From NCBI GenBank assembly GCA_037954325.1, contig JBBMNZ010000007.1:16469001-16533000 (forward strand): 64,000 nt of DNA, read 5' to 3'. Each line of letters begins with the position of its first letter. Within the stretch, counting starts at the first letter, position 1. A program made the translations under genes and the position numbers. This stretch comes from Fistularia commersonii (lineage: Eukaryota > Chordata > Actinopteri > Syngnathiformes > Fistulariidae). Shown here piece by piece: positions 20,816-32,073 of the stretch. Under the pieces are notes generated by a model. The model saw nothing but the letters and a program-made list of their open reading frames with translations. It was not told the origin of the DNA and made no database searches.

Positions 20816-23590
20816 CTAAAAGACAAAAGACTCAGACTGTAGCCTGATCATGTTTGATGTTTCTTTGTCTCTTATTGGCTCCTGCATTCGATTTTTCCGC
20901 CGTGTCTGTTATTCCTCATGACTTTCTAAACAGAAGAAGTGTGTTTTGTTTACACAGCCTGAAGATTTTTTTTTTTTCTGCACTCTGGTTTTCTGTTTGA
21001 AAGCAGCCATGTTGTTTATGATGGAGCCGGTTTGCTTCCTCTCCTTCCGGGCAGAAGAAGAGGTCGTCGTTATTCTGCCGTCTACTGCTGGCTTGCGCTG
21101 AAAAACCCCAAATGCTTCCTCTCTGTGGACTTACACTTTAAATAGCTTTCCTTCTCCACTGCTGACATTCAAGACATGGGAAAAAAAAAAAAAAAAAAAA
21201 CAAGCCTGACCTCCTCCCTTTGCTGTCTGGCTGTGACAGTTTATTGGCCTGCCAGTTCTGAGGAGACAACAAACCCAAAGGTACGAGAAACAGCCTTTAT
21301 GAAGTCTTGAGATATTTTTTTCAGATCGGGGTGTCCGTAGCAAGGTGGCCATTTCAAAATGGTGAACGTGCTGTAGAGGAAGCTCGTCTTCTGGCCGCCT
21401 GTCTGCCTGAGTTCCCTTCCCCCATCTTACAAAGAACTGAGCTGCAGCGTTGACTGCAGAGCAGCTTGGAAATGGTTTTGCCTAGGAAGCGACGCTGCGG
21501 AGGGAAAAGAGGGGGAAGTGAAGACCAGAGACCCTGACCTCCACTATATCGCATTGGCTAGCTGTCTGCAGTGCCTGCAAGCCTCATTTGAAACTGATCA
21601 CTTTGGTTTGCATCCAGGCTTATGTCTGACACTTTGCCTATGTAAACCATCTGAAAGAGGCTTATTATTAAGATTTGTTTTAAAATTAACCAAACCGTGT
21701 GATGAAAATTGAAGATTTAGGGGAAAAAAATCTGGGAACAAAATGTCGCAGTAACAGGACAAAGTGAATATTTTGGCCTTGCTAAAAGGCACTAAACCCT
21801 TTTTTGGAGAAAAGGAAACACTACTACAATAGTCTGTGGGATAATAGTGGGGAAAAAGCAGTTTCAAATTTTTGTTTTTCTTCATTAAACGGAAGGAAAA
21901 CCAATCATACCGTGAAACTTAGTTGACTACTAAACTCAAGTTTTACAAGTGAAACGTGATCTATTATCGTTCACACCAGTTTCAGCTGGGCCCCAAGTCA
22001 CCGTATGTATATATCGGTGCCACCCACAGTAATTAAAGGAGACAAAACTCCCAGAGTCAATATTTCTGTAACTTCTACAACTCTACTGCACATTCTTTTT
22101 CCGTTTACTAACTTGTTCTTTTTCTGTATTTTTGGTGACATCTAGTATAACGTACGAGGAGCAAGAATACTGAGATGAACCTTTTTGCTACAATGTAGCC
22201 CAAGGTCTTTAGCTAAGTTAATCTCCATATTTGGACCTTCAAAATTATAGACTTGCTGAGCAGAAGTGTTATTTCACTCTCCATGGCCATTAGGCCTCCT
22301 CCCACTCTGTCCTGTTTCCCTGGTGATAAGAAAGCCAATCACAACCAGTACCTACCAGGGGTAGGTAGAATACAAAAAAACAGGAAAGGAATACCAAACT
22401 CCACAAAAATCTCACTTTGATAAGGTTTAGCAGGCAGAGAGAAATAGTTGAACTCCACATCTTGTACTAATATTTTCGAAATGGCAGCTTGAACTTGGGT
22501 CCAGAAGTATTATTGGGTTTGACCAAAGGGTATTCTTTTGGTCTGTTTTTCACATCCCCCCTCCTTCCACCTCCCACAGTGGACAGTGATGCCAGGAAAC
22601 TCACAACTCTGCTTATGCACAACTTGGAGCTCTTGGACAACAACAGCTTTTAAAAACAAGAAAGCCCGGTGCCCCCATCTAACCGCGCTCACCTTTTCTT
22701 GCCATGACAATAAAGGGACATGGCCGTGCTGCTCATTTGTTACCTGGTAATTAGATTTTACATTAGCTAATTAGTTTGAATCAGTAATTGCTTGGTGCTT
22801 GTGATTGCCCACAGTAAGGAAACAAGGACATTCCCTGAACCCAATTTGGTACTTGGAAACAAACTTGTCCACCACATATGATCTCATTTGTTTCATGCAT
22901 GGAGTGATATCCAATGGTGGGCCCATTATGACGTTTCTACTTGTTTCTCAAAAGTCAAAGACTACATCCATTTCGTTTAGGAGCTGGCCATTGGGTTGAT
23001 GCTCCAAAAGCAGGATTATTGATGGGATTAGTGGGGTCTGTTTAGAAAAGTGCACACTACAAATCACACTTCTTGGAAATGAGACTTTACAAGAGATCCC
23101 TGGCCAAACATGATTTGAAAATAGAAGACAAAGTTGTGGCTGCTCTCATTTTGCAAAACTTCCGTCATCACTATTACCCTTCTAAAACCCAATAGAGACT
23201 GTATCTGATACCTTACAACCTAAATTAAATAAACAAAGAAAAAAAGAATCTCACTGAATTCACGCAGTCGTAGCCACAATACAAACATCTAGAAGATGAT
23301 GATTTTGTAACAAACACTGCTTGGCTTTGGTGTGACATGCTTCCTCTTGTTTCTCGGGTCTCTTGTATTTTGTTTTTTATTTTTGCCGCTTTTTTTTTTT
23401 TTTTTTCCAATGACCTCCCTCCTTGCCCATTAACTCCAAATAATTTACAGAGCAGTTCTGTGTCAAACTTGTTTGTTTGTTTGTTTGATTCAAGGGCAAA
23501 CAGACAATTAGAAATACCTAACACTGTGTTATGGACTGATATTGCTGTTATGGAAACCTCCTGAGTTCAGTATCAATGCGCAACTTTCCT
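20816..23590. other. Repeat-poor anonymous DNA
   Basis: No gene recognised. The stretch 21000-21540 is richer in GC than its surroundings, but I see no splice-bounded open frame in it. Homopolymer A runs occur at 21180-21200. Confidence 0.35.
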
Positions 23591-23591
23591 G

Positions 23592-23700
23592 GTACTTTAA
23601 GAATAAGAATAATAAGAATAAGAACAACTTTATTCATCCCGAAGGAAATTGTGGTGCCAGAGTTTCAAGTAAAACATAACAATAATAAATAATAGTAGGA
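23592..23700 (-). mobile_element. Retroposon 3' end with short tandem tail
   Basis: On the minus strand AATTTCCTTCGGGATGAATA then AAGTTG is followed by a (TTCTTA)n-type tail. GGGATNAATAAAG plus a short tandem tail is the standard 3' end of fish LINEs and their SINEs. The body upstream was not recognised. Confidence 0.5.
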
Positions 23701-26571
23701 AATTGTATAAACAGTAAAAAAAAAACTTGAAGAGATGAACAACAAAAACAGATAAAACCTTCTCTAGAAATGAGTTGTGTGCGTTGTACTAGTTACAATT
23801 ATTCATAGTTTTGGGGGAGAAATTTTATCCAACTTTGTCCATTTGCGTTACCAGTTTACACCATACAGGTCACTGTTTAAAATGCAAAGCACTTCAAGTT
23901 GCATTACACAAATAATGCCAGCTGAATAAATTATGTTTGACATGTGTTAATACCCTTTAAGGTATATACATGACGACAGATGCTCGTTGTTTTTGCACTA
24001 GAAAGTCCCCTGAAGTGTCCCTGAAGGGAAGCAGGTGTTAAACTGTGTACTTTAATGAATCACATTCTCATAGTTATGGATGTTGATCTAAGATCCAAAA
24101 TTAAAAAATTAAGTTATTTGAATTATTTTATTCAAAAACACCAACAGGTTTCCCTTCACTTGAAATATATGCACTATGACTCAATAAATAAGTTCCTGTA
24201 AGAATTACACACATTACTCTAGCATCAATCTGTCAGTAAAACTAACCAGTTAAGTTATTCAGACTGAAATCTAGTACAGTCAACCAGGGACTATATTCTA
24301 GTGTACAGGTTGTGATATATAATTTGACAAAATTTTGAAAGACCAAATCAGTATCTGGAGTCCAAACAATGGTCTGCACGATCAGTAACATGGTGAGAAA
24401 CAATAGAAAACCTGGCCAATGTTTATGTTCGGTTTGTTTATTAAGGTCAAAGATAGAGTTTGCATCACTATTTTGTTTGAGGTGAATCTATTGACCATTA
24501 AACCACTTCATATATTTAACAAAAGGGAATAAAATTCTAAGTTCAAAAGAAGTTGACAGGTAAGAAGTTGACAGTAAGAAAGATCCAAATACTGTTTGTG
24601 TGTGTGTGCGTGTGTGTGTGTGTGTGTGTGGGTGTGTGTGTGTATTCATATCCTGATACATAGTGAAGCTCAAAACATTCAAATATATTGTAGGTGTGAG
24701 AATAACAACATTTTATTTGACTAGAGGTGGATTTAAACTAGGAATTGTGGATAATTAATTTTTTTGTTAGTGTTTATTCCTCGATTCTTTCTAGATTTTG
24801 AACTTAAGTGTGAGAGTACACACAAACATAGCCTTAAAAAGAGAAATCCAGTGAGGTTTATTGTCTTTGTCACAGGCGGCACCTCCTCTTCGACCAGACC
24901 ATAAAGCTGTCAGGATGAACACTGAAAAGTTTCAGCACCGCTGCCTCTGAGCTGAGGGTAGCGAGGCGCTTAAAGAGGTATCACACTCCTTAAACTGTGA
25001 TTTTTAGAGCTGCGATTTCAAAGAAATGGCTTTACAAGAAAGAAACACCTTGATCTAGCTGTTCGTTAACACCTCACAATAGGTGGCTAATAGCTTCATA
25101 GTGGCTCAAAACACTCAAAGCTGGTAATTATAAGTAATAACATTTGAATAAAAAAGACTTTACACCAATATTGAAGTGCCAAGATCATGAAGCTGTGAAT
25201 TGTCCACATTTATTCCTCCTCCCCAATCTGGTCTTGGTTGTGTTTACCAGCATGCAATTAAGTGTTCATGTCTGAATAGTTTCCCTTTCTCCTGTACATG
25301 TTTGTCTTGTTCCTTCCTCCCCGCTCCTTGCCATAGTTTGGTTGTCCTCCGAAATGTAGAGTTGTGATTTGTAGGTACTTCTTGTTCGCTGCTTTGGCAC
25401 CATTATAATTTTTCGAAATTACCAGAACCTTCACAGGAACTAGGTTATTTTTTCTGCATTGAGACAGCATAAGAACTAGGATCTCCAATTTTGTTTTCTT
25501 ACTCCGTGGCAGGGTCTTTTTATGGGTCCTGTGTGACGTAGGAGCTTGGTGAACTCAAAAAACCATTTTCATTATGAGGTACTACTTGCGGCCAGCCATT
25601 TAACAAAAAAAAAAACCAATGCGGTCACTGGAGAGCTGCTTTCTTGCGACTTATGAAAAAATTGATAGAACTAGGGAGAAATTGACCTACAAAAAGGTCA
25701 AAGCTGTTCAGGCCTGCAGAGGGGTTTTGAGGACTTTTAGCAAAACAAGAAATGTTTTCGCTCAAAGTACAGAGTTCGCGAATGGTGGGGTTTTCCACAC
25801 CACAAAGCAGTGCAGGGGGAAAATTAAAACAAACCCATTTGGCAGTTCATAGTTGTTATTCCTGCGATGCAGAGCATGAATGCTATGGCAGCTTTGCTCT
25901 CTATGTTGCAGGTATCGTCTGACTCTTCTTCGCCGCGTTTTTTTTTTTTTTTTTGTAAGTACACAACTTAGTTGTGCACCCTACACTTTGACATACTGAT
26001 TGGGTCTCTTATCGTGTGTGTTTGGGGGATGGGGGGTTAACACTAGATTGCACGTGAGGGAAGTTCCCATTTCATTCATGACGTCAGCTGGGAAGCGACC
26101 ATCGCCCATTCCCTCCATCTCAAATGTAAAGCAGACTTTGAACTCACCAGAGGACGAGTCAACAGCAAATTACAGGGTTAAATGAACCACATCCATTCTG
26201 GAGAGAGAAAAAGTAGAGTGGTTCAGTTCAGACCCAGAAGAAACCCTTTAAAGTCCAACACAAAGAAAAGTCTGCAATATGTAGTTATTGGGAATTTTTT
26301 TGGGGTTACGCAATAAACAGGTGAGCTGTGAAACTACATGTGATGTGGCATCCTAGGACCAAGCTGTTGAAACCATTTGGCAAGTGGTCATTTATTTCCA
26401 TGAGAAAGCTAACGCTGCTAACTGCTCTAATTTGTACATAAGACAATATGTTATGGGCTGTCAAAGCAAGAACAACAATGATGTGATTGGATTCCGATAT
26501 AGGACTGTACAAACCTCAAAAATATTTTGCATGGTGTTTCCTGCTTTACAGTAAATTATATTTCACACACG

Positions 26572-26572
<1 letters not shown>
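23701..26572. other. Anonymous DNA
   Basis: No gene or element recognised apart from the (TG)n tract at 24597. A 77-codon plus frame at 25619-25852 has no family signature. Confidence 0.35.
24597..24643 (+). repeat. Interrupted (TG)n microsatellite
   Basis: Forty-seven bases of TG repeat with CG and GG interruptions. Confidence 0.9.

Positions 26573-26603
<31 letters not shown>
26573..26603 (+). repeat. (AC)15 microsatellite
   Basis: Thirty-one bases of AC repeat. Confidence 0.9.
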
Positions 26604-26604
<1 letters not shown>

Positions 26605-26810
26605 TTTCCCTCATTGTAACAAGACTTTCAACCTTTCATCCTCATCAAGAACATCTGCATTTCCATGTTTGTTCATCTTCTTTCTATCCTCACTTAAGAT
26701 TTTGGTGCACTGAATTTTCTTAAATTGAACACACCTAAATTTCAAACCAGCCTATTAAAATAGATATTAACATTCACAAATCTTGCTTTGAACTCATTTT
26801 TGTATCAATG

Positions 26811-26811
26811 A

Positions 26812-26884
<73 letters not shown>

Positions 26885-26896
26885 AAAAAAGAAAAA

Positions 26897-26931
<35 letters not shown>
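26811..26931 (+). repeat. (GAAA)n microsatellite, about 120 bp
   Basis: A long GAAA tetranucleotide array with two longer A runs around 26885-26899. The serine/phenylalanine/leucine frames on the opposite strand are repeat artefacts. Confidence 0.95.
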
Positions 26932-28864
26932 TTTTTCTCCCCAAAAAGTTTGACTTTACACACAAGGGTGTAACAGATTAAACATGGATGGACAGAGATC
27001 CAGCTGGGATTGTATTTCCTCCAACAAATTCCTGCTCTTGGAGCGGCATGTTGACCAGTCAACTGAGACGTCTAACTCCCAGTTTCCTAGCGACCGGCCA
27101 CGGTTTGGAGCATATTGACGTTGGAACTGTGGAAAGGATGAAGCTGAAGAGACCCATCGCAACAACAGTACTGTGACAAGTAGGCCAACCATAGATTTAT
27201 CCTTTAATGGCGGAGGAATCAGCACGGCACCCTGTTTTGATTGGGTAACTTCTATCGGTTAAGAACAAACTAAGCAAAACTGAGCAGAGACATAAAGCTA
27301 AGATTTCATCCAAATTAAGAATAGATAGAGTAAAATGAGTAAAATGAGATGTGATTTGTCTTTAACTGTCATCGTTGCAGTTTCTGCTCCGTTCCATCAA
27401 TGGCATTATCAGAAAGTTTTTACATTATCACCAATTCTGATTCTCCTGCCAATGTTAAGAATGAATATGAACTTATTAGAAGAATAGCTTGGGGTCATAC
27501 AGCTTGGGGAGTTCTCTGCACAATTTCTGATTTTGAAATATTTTAGATCTCTTTGAAATGCAAAAGCTTTTATGACATTTGCTAAAACTCCACATTGCTT
27601 TCATCACATTTTGAGAATAGATTGAGAACATTAAGTCATGTGGTTTACCACTTGGAAGGTTGAAAATATTGAGACTGATTATGGGTGAGCGCATCAATTG
27701 TCTTATTATTAGAAGTATCATTCAATTTTATACTGTTTATCAGTATTACTTTGTAAAGCACCTTTGAATAGCCCAAAAAGTACAATTGAAATCTGGTTAT
27801 TCAGAATCAGTGTTGTTGTTGTTGTAATAATGTACATGCATAAAGCCCACCAAAAATGACAGGTTCAGGTTCAGGTTCACATACACAGCTAACAACCTTT
27901 TTGACAGGTTTAAAATATAAAAAAAGAAACGGTTATTTCTTTTGTTCTATCGTTGAAGAGTTGTGTTTGACTCAAATGCGTTCAACTGTTACAAAGCTGC
28001 AGGCAGAAATCCAACTTATAGCTGAAACTATTTATTCCCAAGTTTTATTTTGTTTGTCTGGACCCAGAAAATGATAGGCGATGAATTTAAAGATAAGATT
28101 CACAGGAAAACAGAATGGAATCGCTTCGGAGTAAAATGTTCAGGTTTTGTGCACCAAATTTCTTCTGTTTTCTTTCCATTTTATTTTGCAAAGAAGAACT
28201 AGACACACACAACCCAGCAAGGCCTGTGTGAATGTATTCAGTTGTGTCACGTTATAGATTCTCACAGGAAGTGGTTTTCATGAGGGACCCTGGCAAGTAT
28301 TCAATGTTCGACTTTAAACGCAGTATCCTGATTAGATGCCGTTTCCTTTATGTGATGATCCTTGTGAGACCATATTTTTAATGGATAAAGTTTTGTCTTA
28401 TCTTCACTGTGACTCTCATGTCTGATGGTTTAGAATCTACAGTATGAGATAATTTGTAAAGGCCATCATCCTCTTGTTTTGCCATAAAACTTGTGCCAGT
28501 GAGTCATTTTAAGGTCTCCACAGATTTGTAGAGAATTAATCAACAACTTCCAAGTATTCTGCGCTTTTCTTTAGCCAAGGTCCAATGTTTCTCTCCTTGG
28601 AAGAGTCCTTCAGTCTTTCAGTCTTCAAATAACTCCAGGCTTAACATCCTGATGAGCGATGTATGTTGCTGATAGCTCGGAGGCCTGATGCAGTCAGATG
28701 TTCCCACACCCAGGGGAGTGAGTCCAGATTGGACACAGTGAGTCATGATACCCAGACAGGTGAGTAAATTACCCAGCTGTTGGCACAGAAAAGTCATCAG
28801 TAAATTTTTCCAACTGACTCATTCAATATCTTTGGTTCACCTCATGAAAAGTTCCATTCAGTTC
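26932..28864. other. Anonymous DNA
   Basis: No gene or element recognised. Confidence 0.35.
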
Positions 28865-28912
28865 CATCACTTTATTTATCCTTTACTTATCCCCAAGGGG
28901 CAATTAAGATAT
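28865..28912 (-). mobile_element. Retroposon 3' end fragment
   Basis: On the minus strand TTAATTGCCCCTTGGGGATA then AGTAAAGGATAAATAAAG resembles the GGGGATAAATAAAG 3' end of fish LINEs and SINEs. Very short. Confidence 0.35.
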
Positions 28913-31689
28913 GACAGAACACTTAACTGCATGAAGGCTAAAGTCTCCTGGCATGGAGGGGGCTTGTGCCACATGCCAATCCAAGTAGCCATCCTTTGCT
29001 CCCATGGCTACTAACTGACGTCACTGAATGACTGACACTTTTGCCCTAATTCTGGTCGATTTTGCACAAGCTAATTTGATTTTGCAACTTGACACCCCGA
29101 AGCCTTGGCCCTGTGCGCCATTAAGACAAATACTGTTGTTTTTCAGGTCATCTCCCTATTTCAAGCTGGGATGTTAAACTATATCCCAGGCACCTTGTTT
29201 CAGTGAGAAACAAATTGGGAATTATTGGTAAAAGCATTATTAAAGTACATCCTTTACAGAGTGGCAGGTCTAAACAAAAAAAAGATAATGATTTGTGTGG
29301 TGCGCCAGCTTCCTTAGAATTTGATTATTGTTTGCAGAGCAGTAGTTGAAGGATGAAAAGAATCGAATCGTTAAAGTAATTTCATATTAAAAATTTCTGT
29401 GCTTCCTTTTGAAATCTTTTGAGCCTAACCTTCGGTGTGCAGAGGAATATCATAATGGACTCCAGCGCATGACCATCGACACTTTCAAGGATAGTCAAAC
29501 CCCGGAGCGGTGTGCTCAGTTGGGATGGAGAAATTTCGGGGTTTGAAGAAGAGGGTTCACGAGCTGGATAGCAAAGACCCACCAGTGCTTCAGGAATGAA
29601 GATCTACATCCATATGCCACAAACTGTTGCCTCTGCAGACATTGTCGTCTACAGTCAAAGCTGAGAGGGAAAACCTGGGATAAGTGGATTAAAAATGCTC
29701 TGGAAGTCCAGAATGAGTGTAATGGGTAAATGCAGCCAAAGAGAAGTGCGGAACAGTTTTGTCCAAAGATTTCCATTTGAAAGTCAGCGTTTCTGCCTCT
29801 AGTAGATTTGGCAAAAGACCAGATGTTGTTCCTTCGTAGTCATAGCAAATTTAAGAAAAAACACAGCTTGAAGCTCTGTGTCAAAGGTGATGTTCCCAGA
29901 GTCCTGTTTTGAATATTTGTCTAAGTCAGGGATTTAAGGTAAAGGGTAGGTATGAGGTTTCGTGTCGGGGAACACTGGACCACGATGGACCCTGTCAGGA
30001 CTGGATATCATTGCACCACGTGGATAAAGGTGGCAGTTATACGTTGGAGCGGATATGCAGTGCAGCTGATTATCTGTCAGAAATATAGAAATCGTGTTTC
30101 CAGTGGTCATGTGACTTTGTTTATTAAAATGGAATTTTCTCACAGCATTAGAAACTATCTGATGAATTCTTACTTTTTTACTGAAGATGAAAATTATTTG
30201 AAAGCTAAAGCAACACTTATCTGGATCTAGACTGTAGGATAATTGACCACAACTTTTAAACAAGAGATAAAGAAGTAGCAGAGAACGAGTGAGTATGAAT
30301 TAGCGAATATGATGTGTTGGAGGTTTCGAAAATGACTACGCGAAGGTGCTGCTGGGCTTCCCTGTTTAACAAACCCGTGATCCAGCCCAGCTGCTTCTGA
30401 TCCTTCTGATGAGGCTGATTGGGCTGCTGTCAGGGCAGCCGCAGGTGAGGAAGCGCTCTAACACTCTTGCAATATTTCACACATGTTAATTCTCATCCAG
30501 CTTTCATTGTAAACACGAGCGAGGGAAAAGCCCCTGCAGCAACACCCGTGCGATGAACAGCAAGTTTTGTGCCTCGTCCTCCAGACGATCCAATCCAGTT
30601 GTTCGGCAGTCCTACTCTTCCTTCTCTTCTTTTCTCTGGTATGAATTTTGTTTTATTTGCCTTCCAGGTCCTCTATACGTTTACACACCCATTATTTGGT
30701 CAATCATAACTTTAGCTTTGCAGCCTTTTTGACTGGCTTCATGAGATTGTCTGCTAAATCGGTGGTTTCACCTAGGTCTGTCTTTAAAAAGCTATTTGTA
30801 GAAAATAAATACTTGTGAAGATGTATTTTACAAAGAGACCTTCAAATTTAATTCTATTATTTATTTTGAAAATCCTCTCACATTTCCCAACTCCTAATTT
30901 TACCTCTGGCTGTGACTATGTTTTCCTGGTAAACCGTAACACCCGTTTCATTTCTATGAACTTGCATTACAGATTTTATATTGTACAATGTAGATCTTGG
31001 ATCAGAGTCCAGTTAAATTGATACATGAAATGACATCTGGTCTTCTTAGCAACCTCCTGAGTTTACGAAGACAAGAAGCACCTTTTATGGATCTGCCAAA
31101 TTCATTAAAGGCCAGTTTTGCACTATAATTGGAAAAGAAAATAGAGTGTGGATAATCACATCCTGTCACTCAACACAGATCCATTGTGTGGGTTGAGGCT
31201 GTCAAAGGACCCCTGTGGTTGACATGATGAAATCAAGAGATTTATTGAGAGGGAAAATACCCCACAATGTTTAGTTTTTGTTTCAATGATCAGCTTTCCA
31301 TCATGTGTAAAATCAAGACTCTAAACTTGAAAACTGGAATTTAAGTAGGGATAAAACACTATTATGGTACTTTGCACAATTCTTCATGTGTTCATAGGAC
31401 TTTCTCTATGTACACTAACCAGATATTGTTCTTCCCTATTCATGTTGATAAAAAGAAAAAAACAACAACAATATTCACGCTGGAATGCTGATTCAAGTCC
31501 TGTGTTCTAGCAAGACAATATCAAGAATTTGGAGGAAGGTGGTACTACCCTTTTGATCAAATTAATTTATATTTTGTCTGATTCATTATTTTTCCTTTGG
31601 TTTCTTTGGAGCTGGTGTGACTCTAAATCAGAGAAATTCATTGAGAGAGTTTTATTTTGTCCCTCTGGGCTAAAAAACGCCCTTGAAAT
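28913..31689. other. Anonymous DNA
   Basis: No recognised element. Around 30340-30445 a moderately GC-rich stretch ends in a donor-like CAG|GTGAGG, but nothing else supports an exon. Confidence 0.35.
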
Positions 31690-31865
31690 CTTCAGTCTTC
31701 TTCGGCTCTTCCCTTCAGGAGTCTCCACAGCGAATCAGCTTTCTCAATCCAGCCTTATTCTCTGTATCCTCCTCTCTCACACCAACTACCATCATATCTT
31801 CTCTCATTATGTCCATAAATCTTCTCTTTGGTCTTCCTCGAGACCTTCTGCCTGGCTTCAGCACA
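31690..31865 (-). mobile_element. RTE-clade LINE, 3' terminal fragment
   Basis: The minus strand reads GRRSRGRPKRRFMDIMREDM, VGVREEDTENKA and LIRCGDS then the terminal GAAGAGCCGAAGAAGA. This is the C-terminal end of the RTE family found at 34440-34720 and 49121-51765. The rest of the element is absent. Confidence 0.75.
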
Positions 31866-32073
31866 GAGTGGTTTTCTTCACTGGGTTTTTATGCTTTGAA
31901 ACCAATTAATCAACCACCTCTGGAAACTTTAGTTAACATGTTCTTCATATTGTATACATTAGATCAGACCTGTGCGTTCTATACCCCCCCAGGCCACACA
32001 TGGCCCTTTGGCAAACAGTAAGGCTTTTAACTTTGGAATAATATTTTCTATTTTTACCTCCTGCCTGTACTAA

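Noticed and set aside
26774..27062. Minus-strand frames rich in serine, phenylalanine and leucine
   Set aside because: They are translations of the (GAAA)n microsatellite.
30340..30445. GC-rich stretch ending at a donor-like CAG|GTGAGG
   Set aside because: No acceptor, start or poly(A) context and no recognisable peptide; a donor alone is too weak to call an exon.
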